Of a stretch of DNA of 64,000 nucleotides, positions 22,286 to 33,056 are shown in pieces. The stretch's first letter is position 1; each line of letters opens with the position of its first letter. The translations under genes were made by a program, and so were the position numbers. Source of the DNA: Haemonchus contortus (Eukaryota; Nematoda; Chromadorea; Rhabditida; Trichostrongylidae); NCBI GenBank assembly GCA_000469685.2, contig LS997567.1:17766422-17830421 (forward strand), written 5' to 3'. A model generated the notes under the pieces. It saw nothing but the letters and a program-made list of their open reading frames with translations, did no database searches and had not been told where the DNA came from.

Positions 22286-22474
22286 CGGGTGAGGGGTGAT
22301 TGCAACACGTCAGTTGTGATCTACATGATCGCATGCGAGCTCTGCGGAGTTGAATACATAGGCAAGACCGGAAGACCTCTTATGTGCAGGATTAAGGAAC
22401 ACCTCGATGGCTTGAATAGAATAAGGCAAAAACGCCCGTGCGAGACGACAGGAGACTACGTCACAAAGATTTAG
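22286..22474 (+). pseudogene. GIY-YIG endonuclease domain of PLE
   Basis: The frame reads CNTSVVIYMIACELCGVEYI, then GKTGRPLMCRIKEHLDGL. This shows the GIY-type strand (VIYMI), the CxxC pair (CELC, preceded by a Cys), the YIG tripeptide, and the conserved Arg and His of RIKEH. In Penelope-like elements this domain nicks the target DNA at the C-terminus of the polymerase. The frame ends at a stop at 22472-22474, shortly before the RTE insertion. The domain itself looks fairly intact, but its polymerase is not. The Met start given by the frame is arbitrary. Confidence 0.85.
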
Positions 22475-22481
22475 AGCTTAT

Positions 22482-22493
22482 GTATCAACCAGG
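22482..22493. repeat. Target site duplication, left (RTE)
   Basis: gtatcaaccagg, repeated exactly at 25677-25688. Confidence 0.9.
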
Positions 22494-25400
22494 TAATAGG
22501 TCATGTAACCCGTACATGGGTTCTACCTTGTCGCGGTGTACGGGCTTGAGTCGAGACCGGGATCCCGCAAGGGAAAGGCCCGCCGAACCCTCTGACCGGC
22601 TCTCGTGACCAAAGAACCCGAAGTGGTGGGACGGCGCCCTCCTTGAGCAACAGGAACGTCCCAGGAAGGCTATCCTGTGAGACGAAAAACGCTACGACCA
22701 CTTCTGCCACTCGCCTTATTCCCCTGCAGACTGTCCCTGCCCAGTCCGGTAGCGCTGGATCAGCACACAGTCAAAGGCGAAGAAATCTCAGGGCCGTAGG
22801 CTACCATAGGAAAAGGACAAGAATGAGCCACCTGATCACATGCACTTATAACTGCAGGAGTGTCAGTACGGCCATTCAGCTCTCAACCTTGATTGAAGAA
22901 TCACAACGAATTTCATATCATGTGATTGGACTGAGTGAAACGGAACGGAAAGAGCCTTTGACGTGTACATGGAGTGATGGAACTGCGGTTTTTCTCGGCG
23001 CTCGCGAGACAGGAACAACATCAGGAGGAGTTGGCTTCATAGTGGCACCCGAGTTTGCAAAGAATGTTACGAGTGTCACATTTTACAGTCATCGATTCGG
23101 TATCCTGACCGCGACTTTGACCAAGGACATCAGCGTCTCTATCATTCAAGTATACGCCCCCACCAGTGATTGTTCCGACGATCAACATGAGGACTTTTAC
23201 GACTATCTCGGCGAACTCGTTCGGTCGCAGAAAAGCAGCTAAATAGTGGTATCTGGCGATTTTAACGCACGAGTTGGTGGAAGAAGATCAGGGGAACGCT
23301 TTATCGGACCAAACTGTGCTGAACAACGGAACGCCGCTGGAGAGAGGCTGGCGAACTTCTGCGAGATACATCACATGTTTCATGGGAACAGCCAGTTCGT
23401 TAAAGCGCCAACGAAAAGATGGACTTACGTGTCCCCGAATGGGCAATACTACCACGAGCTAGACCATATCCTGTGTAGCAGAAAAGCCATCACAGATGTC
23501 GGAGTAGTCCCATCATTCAATACTGGAAGTGATCATCGACTTCTACGCGCACGACTGCACTTCGAGCGAAGCCATGTGCGCCTGTCAAGAATCCAATCGA
23601 GACAACCTCGAGCGACTGTGCTCGAAACAAATACGCTGAAGACGTTGATAGAGAAGGTACCTTTGGATATGAAAGAGGACATGAACGAGGACTACAACTA
23701 CTTTCTGAACACTCTCTCTACTCTTGCTTCACATCGCGCATTATGGCTCCTAACCACAACTCTCGCAGAATATCTGATGCCACACGAAATCTTCTCGCTA
23801 AGAGGAGGCAAATGGACAGGAAAAACAATCATGTTGAATACACATTACTAAATCGGCTTTGTGGGCAAAGACTTGCTGAAGATCTCAAGAATTTCTCCCG
23901 TTACCGTCTATTAGATGCTGCGTCCAACAGGCGTAGTGTGAAAAAGACAAAACGAGAGCTGGCGCAGTACCGCTTGACGATTTCTTGCTTGAAAGGCCCG
24001 GATGGTTCCAGAACTACGTCTCGACCAGAAATGGAATCGATTTTGACGAATTTCTATTCGAATCTCTTTAAATCTGACCACGGCATCTCTACTGAACAGG
24101 TACCTATCGGAGAAATGGTGCCATCATTTTTACCATCAAAAGTTCGTCACGCAATCGAAACAATGCCGAAAGGAAAAGCCCCTGGAGCTGACGGATTATC
24201 CTTGGAGGCCCTACAAGCATGTAGTCATGAAATTCACTGTGCTTTAGCCCAACGCTCCACTCGCTACGTCAACGACTGCAAAGCACCAGACGCATGGAGA
24301 AAATCCAAGAGAATTCTGCTGTTAAAAAAGAGACAAAGAAGACTTGGACAACTATAGACCAACTACGCCCCTGCCGGTGTTATACAAAGTATTCACACGC
24401 TGCCTCCTCGCTCGAATAAGGAGGCAACTTGATGAAGCCCAACCGGTCGAACAGGCAGGATTCCGGCGGAAATTCAGCACTTTGGACCACATCATTACTT
24501 GCTGTCGAATTATTGAAGCAGCTCGTGAATACCATGAACCGCTGATACTAACATTCATCGACTATCGGAAAGCATTCGATTCAATAGAACGAGGAAAAAT
24601 ATGGTCGGCTTTTACGAACAAGGTATCGATCCCCGTTACACGGAAATCTTAAACGAATGCTACTCAGGATGTGTAACAGTGTTCCGGCCTTCTTCCGCGA
24701 CTGGAGGTGACTGTGGAAAAAGGAGTCCGCCAAGGAGACCCTATCTCCCAGAATCTTTTCGCTGCATGCCTGGAATACACTATACGTCGCTGCGCATGGG
24801 ATTCCAAAGGCATCAAAATCGACGGAAGGTATTTAAGTCACCTGAGATTTGCGGATGACTTAGTTCTCATTTCAAGAACATCGGATAAAACTTCTGAAAT
24901 GTCAAATGACCTACATACAGCTGGTATCAAGGCCGGTTTGAACATCAATATGAAGAAAACGAAATGCATGGGGAACGAATACTCAGATTGCAATCCTGTT
25001 CACCTACAGGAAGAACCTTTAGAGGAGGTCGATGAATACGTGTACCTTGGCCGACTACTTAACATGAAAAATGACCCGATTAGCGAATTAGTGAGAAGGA
25101 AAAAAGCCGGCTGGGCTGCGTATAATTCGATCAGAAACGTAACTGAACATACCAGGGACGACGAATTGCGAGCAACTCTGTTTAACTCCACGGTGCTACC
25201 AGCCCTGAGCTACGCAAGCGAAACTTGGTCTCTGAGGGGAAATTTGGAAAACCAGCTACGAAGTATACATATATACCTCAATCGTCGAATGGTCGGGATA
25301 ACCTTGCATTAACAACGGCTCAACAGGCTGCACAACGAAGACATACGTTCGTTGTCTTAAGTTCGCGATATTATTCAGCACATCGACAATACGAAACACA

Positions 25401-25676
25401 CCTTTGCTGGACATCTGATGAGACGCGATGACGGTCGTTGGAGTACAACAAGTGTGTGCTGGGAACCACGCGAGAAGAAACGGCCCCGTGGTCGACCTCC
25501 TCTACTATGGAAAGACTCTCTTGCTCACAGAAACAATATCTGCGATTCTAATTCAATTAAGGTATCAGTCCACTGGACAACATTGGCTCAAGATAGAAAA
25601 TCGTGGAAAAGAAGTTGGGACCCGCGCACGAGCAATCGCAGCCGACAACGGGTCGCCAAGTAATCCAAGTAAGTAA
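22494..25676 (+). mobile_element. Near full-length RTE-clade LINE
   Basis: 3183 bp between exact 12 bp direct repeats. It has a ~150-330 bp GC-rich 5' leader, one long ORF with endonuclease and reverse transcriptase, a very short 3' untranslated region and a 3' tail of aagtaagtaagt. Length, single ORF, short 3' end and tetranucleotide-like tail are all typical of RTE. It is inserted in the Penelope-like element and has since acquired several frameshifts. Confidence 0.93.
22643..25663 (+). pseudogene. RTE ORF: apurinic endonuclease and reverse transcriptase
   Basis: Endonuclease: CTYNCRSVS, VIGLSETE, GGVGFIVAP, VYAPTSD, SGDFNARVGG, ELDHILCSRK and GSDHRLLRARL (22840-23570), covering the catalytic Glu, Asp and His blocks. 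Reverse transcriptase: MPKGKAPGADGLSLEAL, QAGFRRKFSTLDHI, LTFIDYRKAFDSI (motif A), GVRQGDPISQNLF (motif B) and LRFADDLVLIS (motif C, 24840). C-terminal: VDEYVYLGRLLN, LPALSYASETW, AGHLMRRDDGRW and RPRGRPPLLW. A stop interrupts the endonuclease just before SGDFN (23240), and frame changes occur near 23800, 24345, 24600, 24710 and 25310. Start at 22643 or at the Met at 22823. It would nick DNA and copy its RNA in the nucleus. Confidence 0.95.
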
Positions 25677-26622
25677 GTATCAACCAGGACCTTGATACGT
25701 GAGACCACGACCTCAGCGTGAAAAATCCGAGAATTAATCAAAGAGATGAATGACTTGCCATATTTAATGAGCTTTCCCTGTTCCTCCTCGACCTGTGTGG
25801 TTTTCAATCGCCATCAGGATCAAGCCTCGGGTCTGAACACTCAGAGCCCAACCACTGTGAAAGGTTTCAGTGCAGTATGCAATTTGCAACAGTAACAGAA
25901 ACAATATCTGCGATTCTAATTCAATTAAGGTATCAGTCCACTGGACAACATTGGCTCAAGATAGAAAATCGTGGAAAAGAAGTTGGGACCCGCGCACGAG
26001 CAATCGCAGCCGACAACGGGTCGCCAAGTAATCCAAGTAAGTAAGTATCAACCAGGACCTTGATACGTGAGACCACGACCTCAGCGTGAAAAATCCGAGA
26101 ATTAATCAAAGAGATGAATGACTTGCCATATTTAATGAGCTTTCCCTGTTCCTCCTCGACCTGTGTGGTTTTCAATCGCCATCAGGATCAAGCCTCGGGT
26201 CTGAACACTCAGAGCCCAACCACTGTGAAAGGTTTCAGTGCAGTATGCAATTTGCAACAGAAACAGAAACAATATCTGCGATTCTAATTCAATTAAGGTA
26301 TCAGTCCACTGGACAACATTGGCTCAAGATAGAAAATCGTGGAAAAGAAGTTGGGACCCGCGCACGAGCAATCGCAGCCGACAACGGGTCGCCAAGTAAT
26401 CCAAGTAAGTAAGTATCAACCAGGACCTTGATACGTGAGACCACGACCTCAGCGTGAAAAATCCGAGAATTAATCAAAGAGATGAATGACTTGCCATATT
26501 TAATGAGCTTTCCCTGTTCCTCCTCGACCTGTGTGGTTTTCAATCGCCATCAGGATCAAGCCTCGGGTCTGAACACTCAGAGCCCAACCACTGTGAAAGG
26601 TTTCAGTGCAGTATGCAATTTG
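25530..26622. repeat. Tandem triplication, 368 bp unit
   Basis: Three almost identical copies (about 25530-25897, 25898-26265, 26266-26622) start acagaaacaatatctgcg and end cagtgcagtatgcaattt. The first ~150 bp of each unit is the RTE 3' end with tail; the rest is the Penelope flank, including the target-duplication copy. Identical 80-codon minus-strand frames recur every 368 bp and are not genes. Near identity means the event is recent or an assembly artefact. Confidence 0.95.
25677..25688. repeat. Target site duplication, right (RTE)
   Basis: gtatcaaccagg, identical to 22482-22493. It is also present in the two extra triplication units. Confidence 0.9.
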
Positions 26623-26839
26623 GGAAAGGATCAACGGTCTTTGCTTAGACATTTGAGAAGGGTAATTGACGGTGAGTGCCCCTTCTTTAAGTTGCGTGCT
26701 ACCCTTGGAGTCTCGAACTTCCGCTAGTTTGTGGAGATCTTTTAGCTAATATCCACAAATTGTTCTTAATCATTTCCGACTCTGAGAAAGGCGATATCGC
26801 CGGAACATTAGCTAATGAAGAACCTTAATAACAACCTCG

Positions 26840-28020
26840 CGAAAGTTTAAAGCAAAACAGCCTCAATTTACAGCGATGCTGAGCTTTGTGAAAGCACAAA
26901 CGTGAGGATCATGTGCAACAAAAAGCTAGAGTCGCTTTTCAAAACATCCCTATCGGCACGGACAGAGGTCCAAAACTGCCGCAGGTATCCTCTTCCACCC
27001 TCCGCAGCCGTTCTTGAGTCTTGCTTCCTCAAGCTCTAAGCTGGGAATACAAATCTAACAGGTGCTATTCTAATCAGGAGGAGACAAGTGCGTTGAGATT
27101 TGGAGAGGAAAATTGCCTATCTTCCTTGCCAATGGAGTCGGGCAGCTGGCATCGGTACTCTACCTGGGCGAACTTAACTCTGTGCGCTAGAGTATCGTAT
27201 CGGAGGATCACGAGCTGTTTCAGAAGTCGGATTCAGATCATTGCTTCAGTACGCCCATTAGTATGGTCTCTTACTACATTCATTCATCAATTTCCACGCC
27301 GACAAAACCATGGGCGTCTGACACTCGCCCGTGACTCCCTAGAAAAAAAAGCCATTTTCCATTCTTACAACAACTTTGCTCTTGTGAGAGATTGCACTAT
27401 CGATGTTTTTATTGATAACACCATCGCTTTATCTGTTGAGAATTGCTTTTGCCGCGAAAAAATTCTTGTCAGAGGAAGCGATGGAGATATGCGCATCCCC
27501 ACTTGAGTGAGGAGAAATCTTGCATTTTTTGACTCTACACTGTCTGTCGAGATCGGAAATGAAGTGGCGTCATTGCATACTATAGTAACGACAATGAAGA
27601 TTCCACGTGACAATCCGCTGAAATGACAACTTCGACAAGTCCTGCGTTCACCCAGGTTATGATCAACTAGTATACGGATCATTTAGGTAGTCCTGTTTTT
27701 GGAAACACCGGTCTTTTAGTCCTTCCCGATGTGCACCTCACTGATTTTTTTCTGTTTCGTTCAATAGCCTTATGTACAGCTATTGTTGGAATCACTTAGT
27801 GTCTTACTACGCCCTTCCGCCTGTTGCATGCAAATGACTGCGTGTGGCATTGAATAAGCCTCCGCCATCTAAAAGGTACTAGAGGTCTTGCATCAGCAAC
27901 TATGCACATTGTGAAAAAACCTACTTGTGCAACTAAATGATAGCTAGCGGAATAAATTCAAGGAGTTATTCCTGCCTTGGAAGTTGTTGAAACTTAGCGC
28001 CTATAATTCTGGACACCCTG
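26840..28020 (-). mobile_element. Decayed mariner, same family as 54359-55602
   Basis: The right end reads gcgcctataattctggacaccctg followed by ta, matching the right end at 55602. Internal blocks align over most of the length, for example gtgcaactaaatga / atgcaactaattaatga, gcctccgccatct / gcctcctccatct, and aacaggtgctattctaatcag / gacaggtcctcttctaatcag. The left inverted repeat is lost or unrecognisable. Transposase traces on the minus strand are badly broken. Frames at 27021-27506 and 27365-27682 lie inside it. Confidence 0.75.
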
Positions 28021-29753
28021 TACTGACATGCTACATACGGAGCAATAAAAATGGAACAACAAGCACAAGTGACTGTTCAGGAGATTATAGAAGAGGTGTG
28101 AATGATCTTTTGCCGTTCTTTGGGAGGCAGTGATTACCTACACATCAAAGGTCCTCTCGGTCTCGTAACTGGTGAAACTCTCTCAATCATTCGTTGTCCA
28201 TCGCCGGCTGCTTTGGCTAGAGCACTTCTTTTTTTGTATGACCCCTTGCCGTCTCTTTTTGCTGCTTTGCAAGCTCGAGCTCAGTTGCACGATCTCAGTC
28301 CCAATGTTCTCGAATCGAGATATTTCTTGGTGATTTTCACATTCTCTATTCTTCTGAAACTATCGTGAAAATGTCCAACAAACCACCTGTCTTTCTTACC
28401 AGCACGTCGATAACGGAATCTCCTCAAGAATGAGCGAGGGAAGGAGGTGTGACCATTCATGTTACATCTCCAGCGTGGATATTCATGTCACGTCTCCAGC
28501 GTGGTTAGTCATGAATACTTTTTCGCGCTCGGTGTAGCTGGATGTTCGGGTAGTTAGCACCGCCATATCAAAGGATACGAAACGTTCCTGTTGGAGGCAA
28601 TTCCAGACCAACTTCTATAAAACTCTCGGTCAATTGACTGCAACTTTTCCGCTGGGTAGGGCAGCGACGGCGACTGGCCAACGCACCGAATGCGAACTCC
28701 TATGTTTGAATACAAATTATAAGAAGCGATTCAATATAAACAAGCAGTACATATTCCAAATCCATATGCGTTTTAACGGAAATACATGGCAGATCATGAC
28801 TCTCGATGCATCCCCTCGCCCCTACCTCGTTAGCTTCTGATGCGCAGTGAGAAAGTGCACAGTGAGAGAGCCCGTTCATTAGCGTTTGATTCTGTCGGGT
28901 TCATCAATACCCAATCATGGAAAAGAGTACATATGAAGAACACAAGCGAGCAATAACAAGCTACATAAAAATGAAAGAAAAAATGATAATTCCAACTACG
29001 GACTACATCATCAACTTTGCTAGTTATGGCTCACTTGTCTTTATTAGTGCCAATGAGGAAAGTTGCAATCGAAGCCTTAGATGATCTGCCCTGTTCCTTC
29101 TCGCGCTGGGAATATGATTACTCCTCTGCTCTTGACTTCGAGAACTCTCACTCCACGACTCTCAAACCCAGGACTACTATTGCATATTAATTGCTGACAG
29201 CAACCATCGTTTCCTCTGCTTTCTGCGCACCATCCTTCGTGCTGGAAAGCTAAAACATGATGACTGGATTAGTAACTTCGCGATCACTCACTGAAATTCG
29301 CTAGAGCCAACTCAACCCTAATCACAGTACCAAATCGACCTGCTTGAGAAGAAATAAAAGCTGACTCGAATTCCTGATGTCTGTGTAGACAGATTAGCTT
29401 CAAGGTTTTTTTCAACAAGATTAGTCATGAATCCATCTGTATGAACCGAGGATTTGTTTTAGGTAACCACGCTTGATGTCTGATTAGTTTCCATAATGTT
29501 TGAATTCAGAATCCTGAAGGTTTTTAGATGTTAGCATATCCTAACACATATGGGCCGGGCTCACCTTATTATTTGTGAACAGCTTCGCTACCGTCATTTC
29601 GAGCAGAGCACCAACTCTACGAAATCGTCGTGTTGCCTGGAAAAAGAATATTCGATATCACCATTCCATTACTATCGCTGTGAAATAGACTCTATTTCAG
29701 GGATATAAGGTCCCCCTCCCAAAACAGCCCGAGCGAGACTTCAGAAACTATTC

Positions 29754-29823
29754 GCTGCTGCTGCTGCCGTTGTTGCTTTGTTGTCGCTGCCGCTGCTGCT
29801 GTTGTTATTGTGCTGTTGTTGTT
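29754..29823. repeat. CTG/TTG trinucleotide repeat
   Basis: Imperfect (CTG/TTG)n, about 70 bp. It would encode Gln-rich peptide on the minus strand, but no surrounding coding structure supports translation. Confidence 0.85.
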
Positions 29824-30086
29824 AATTTTACTAGAAATGGGACCCATTGGCATACCGATGGGTTCGGTGTTTTTCTTCTGAGGCATCGATTGCACTCCAT
29901 GACCCTGCATGGGGACAAGCAACATGTGCGTCCGATACTTCGTATCTCGTACTTATCAGAGCCTTGTTTAACTGATGGCTTCGAAGTGTGGTGTTTCACT
30001 GTCTTCTTCGCACTTCGGTGGAGGCAGTGCAGAGGTGAACACTTCCACCGACGTTTGATGAGGTCGATCCTGCGGCATGACAGGGT

Positions 30087-30135
30087 TAATATATATATAT
30101 ATAAAATATATATTATATTATATATATATTGTATA
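30087..30135. repeat. AT-rich microsatellite
   Basis: Imperfect (TA)n with tta interruptions. Confidence 0.9.
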
Positions 30136-30353
30136 TGTTGGCGAATATTTGGCACATCCATTTCTACTCCATACTTAATGATAAAGCTTCAAAGATATGT
30201 CTCATATGTTGCAGGACTTAAGGACGAGCCTGAAATGGAACGTCGAGAAAAACAAAAAAAGGCAGACTGGAACTGCTAAGTCTGGTCGGGCTAACTCCAA
30301 ACTCTCTTGACAACCATCTGAGAGAAGAATGTTCTCGCTATCTTCAATTAATA

Positions 30354-30775
30354 CAGGGTGCGCCATAAATATGGTAACAACTTTTCGGACAACCGTAATT
30401 TTCTTGTTTGGGGGGTTTCTCCAAATCTGCACCTTTCCTAATATTTATGACCTACCTCAGACTAAATATCTACTTTGGTGCTCTCAACTCGTCAAATTTT
30501 GAAAAACGATGGAGCCTCGCAGACATCCACCGGCCGTTCCGTCGTTGCTACTCGTTTCAACATTTTCCCACTGACAGTCTCTTGAATCGCAATGCGTAGA
30601 CAGGTCGGGGCAAACCTCAAGGCGATCATCTTGCCTCACATACAACCCCTTTTCCGGATAAAATTACTTGGGAAGGAGTAAGCTGCAAAACCTGCCGAAA
30701 TACGAGAAAAATGACTGCGCTTTGTTTGTACGTTCTATTCTGATGAGAAGATTATACCTCCAGTAATTACAGTGG
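30354..30775 (+). mobile_element. Truncated mariner-like element
   Basis: It begins cagggtgcgccataaatatg after the dinucleotide TA, the form of a mariner inverted repeat. About 350 bp downstream the plus strand encodes a broken FYSDEKII segment, resembling the first catalytic Asp block (SDEKIF) of mariner transposases. No right inverted repeat was found before 31200, so the element is truncated or deleted. A second possible end-like motif (cagtggtgtgcagataagtt) begins near 30770. Confidence 0.5.
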
Positions 30776-31194
30776 TGTGCAGATAAGTTCCGAAAGCCCT
30801 ATGAGATTCTTGACGAGAAGAAGTTAGAGAGAAAAAGCAGATGCCGTGCGCTATGTGCTTCGACGACCCTTTTCTTATCTAAAGGGTGTGGAAAAGGGTG
30901 TCACCGTGGAAGAAATGTTGAGACCCAAAGTCTACAAATATTTAGCATTTTGAGCTGAGGCCGCTGAGAAGGGTCAGATCGCCTCTCATAGCTGTTTTCC
31001 CTCTTTGACGAAAGTTTTTGTTAGAAACTTCAGCATCAGAGCGATATCGCAAATTTTGGTCAACAAAAGCACAAGATCCAATCCAAAACTCTTTTAGAAG
31101 GGTCTTTAGAAAGGATGAAGCTGAGGGTGAAAGATTTTTTAGGGATACTATTTGAAAACTACGGCACACCTGCTCACGAATGGGAAAAGACTAA

Positions 31195-31480
31195 CAAGGA
31201 AAGGATACCAAGTCGCCGTGGTCATTTAAGATGAGATGTATACCGACGTAGGTAGTTTCGAACGCTAATCTCGAATCTGGGTTCCAAATCTGCGAAACGA
31301 TTCTGGGAACAAAGTTACGGACCCCCCCTTCTCCAGGTGTCATGTGACTTTGTTGCTTTTATACGAGAACCAAACAGTACTGAAATGTGCCCCGATGGCG
31401 CAGTTGGGAGGGCGGCGGACTGGTAGACGTGGCACGGAGGTTCGGCTCCTTGGTGCGGTTGCTTGTTTTGCTTTTTTATA
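31195..31480 (+). repeat. Dispersed repeat C, copy 1, with tRNA-like segment
   Basis: It aligns with the complement of 48765-49015 and with 48278-48470. Shared order: aaggaaaggata..aggtcg, gatgagatgtataccgacgta, ctgggttcc.aatct, cgattctgggaaca, gtgactttgttgctttt.tacgagaacc, then a tRNA-like stretch. It is probably a tRNA-related non-autonomous element; ends and target duplication are not defined. Confidence 0.75.
31389..31459 (+). other. tRNA-like segment (pol III A and B boxes)
   Basis: gccccga opens a potential acceptor stem that pairs largely with ttggtgc about 60 bp later. The A box tggcgcagttgg (31396-31407) is a strong match. The B box ggttcggctcc (31439-31449) has one mismatch. The anticodon stem does not pair. 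A related segment occurs at 48767-48825 (minus), so this is a repeat component and not a tRNA gene. Confidence 0.65.
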
Positions 31481-31569
31481 AAAAGTGCCCTAAACTCTTG
31501 CAAAACCTTTTTACACATCATATACACTACCTACAGCCCTCCTTCATATTTATGGATTCGAATTGGGTT

Positions 31570-32095
31570 ATATCGTGAATTGCACCAAGAGATTTGCCTT
31601 CAACCCTACTCATGGAGTTCGTTCAAGGGCCATGAAGCTATTCAAGGTGCTGTGTCAACTGGCGAGAGGTGAAGGTGCTCAACATTCCACCTGACGCAAC
31701 TTCTCAAATTGAGCCTTTAAATGTATATTTTCCCTTTCTACTTGGAGTCATATATAAGCGTGCTGTCTCTTTCGTAATTGTTCATGAACTAGACTTCCAC
31801 GTTAGCAACCGCAACTCCATATTTCGCCTTATGTCACTGGCGTGCTTCGTGTTTAGCGCACCTAGATTCGAAATTTCTTTATTACTCATGGTTTGCATCA
31901 GGGTGCCTGGCTGGGGACCTGGGAGGATTTGGAATTCCTGTAGGATATCCTCAACCAGACGGAAATTGTGAGAGTTACGGGTGGGGCGAACTTTCTTTCA
32001 TGCCGTTGCTCACATTGTCAGAAGCCTTTCTGCTCCAAGCACTTTGTGTTGGATTATCACATCTGTTCATAAAGTGCTCACCTACTGTCTAGCTC
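31570..32095 (+). pseudogene. DDE (pogo/Tigger-like) transposase C-terminal remnant
   Basis: Traces of SWSSFKGHEAI, then GERVKVLNIPPDATS and QIEPLNVYF (31600-31730) match the IPP..TS..QPLDV block that precedes the last catalytic Asp in DDE_1-family transposases. Further on are IVHELDFHVSNRNSIFRLMS, ACFVFSAPRFE and, in another frame, CSHCQKPFCSKHFVLDYHIC (32010-32070), a Cys/His cluster. I recall a similar tail on nematode transposase-like proteins. Frameshifts lie near 31670 and 31960. The catalytic core upstream is missing. Assignment rests on motif recall only. Confidence 0.55.
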
Positions 32096-33056
32096 ATCTA
32101 CTTTGCATAAAAATGACAGTTGGAGCCGTCATTAACAACATCGTGTTTCTCACGTCCATCTTATATATAACGTATAAATAAATAAACAAGTAAATGATTG
32201 AGTCCATCTGTAGAGATTGTCTGCTTTCGAGAAAATAAAGCCAGCGCTTGCACAATGCAAGACATCTAAATTTCCGGAACCTACACAGTAAAGGTCCTTG
32301 TCATAAAAAAAAGCGGCAGACGATTGAAATATGCCACGGAAACGCTTTCTAGATATCATTAGCTTGCATTTGTGGGCCTGGTCTATCGCCTCGGAACGAT
32401 AGATAATTAGGCCCACAAAACGAAATAATGTATCAAAAATTTGGCGGTCATTGCGTGCACTGCAGAGAAGGTTATCACTGTGCAATAGGTTCGAAACTCT
32501 ACAGAAGTGATTACAGTAGTTAAGAGAACAGAAACTTCGCCCCACCTGTACGTCGTCACAACGCACGATGAGCTGTTGAGAAAACCATCCTCTTCAATCG
32601 CCAGAAACTACATCCCTCTTCAGGCTGTTCCCATTTTCCACCGAGACAAAGTAAAGGTTACTGTCCAATCTATGGGACAAATAAGCACCGCCAAGAAATT
32701 TCTGTAAGATAAGCCCGAGGAGAAAAAACAAAGATCAATCAATTAGGGCAAAACCACTACAGAGGGGAAGTACGAGTAGATTCTAAAGTCATGCAAGAAG
32801 AACTGAAAATATTTCTAGGAATTGGAAAATGGCATTGCGCTTTTGAGACTACTACGTCCAGCTACTTCACAAGCTGGAGTATCTCTATGAATATTCTTGC
32901 AACTGCGACATAACCTGGGCTGCTTTCAAAACAATTGGCAAATAATTCCTTCGAATAGGTGAATGGTTCAGCCCGAAAAACATGAGATTCATGACAGATG
33001 AAACGTCTCAAGCAACAATAGAACAGCTTTGACCTACTGCAGTAATTGGATGTATA
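32096..33056. other. No recognisable feature
   Basis: No protein family motif was recognised in frames up to 138 codons. AT-rich with no clear repeats. Confidence 0.45.

Larger units (their letters stand above)
21455..26640 (+). mobile_element. Penelope-like element (PLE) split by an RTE LINE
   Basis: Left part 21455-22493, right part 25689 to about 26640. The left part encodes an N-terminal conserved segment, reverse transcriptase motif A and a C-terminal GIY-YIG nuclease, an order specific to Penelope-like elements. The RTE LINE 22494-25676 with its 12 bp target duplication lies just after the GIY-YIG coding end. The right part starts with the second target-duplication copy and belongs to the tandem triplication. 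The right boundary is uncertain. Confidence 0.75.
28021..30353. other. No recognisable gene
   Basis: Short frames only (at most 169 codons, and that one runs through a trinucleotide and an AT repeat). A 26 bp motif (ttcatgt.ac.tctccagcgtgg) is duplicated in tandem near 28455-28505. Two microsatellites are listed separately. Confidence 0.45.

Noticed and set aside
25565..26543. Three identical 80-codon minus-strand proteins
   Set aside because: Produced by the 368 bp tandem triplication on the antisense side of the RTE end.
29692..29925. Gln-rich protein on the minus strand
   Set aside because: Low-complexity translation of a CTG/TTG microsatellite with no flanking coding structure.
31389..31459. 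Functional tRNA gene
   Set aside because: Acceptor and boxes are plausible but the anticodon stem does not pair, and a related copy lies in a dispersed repeat.
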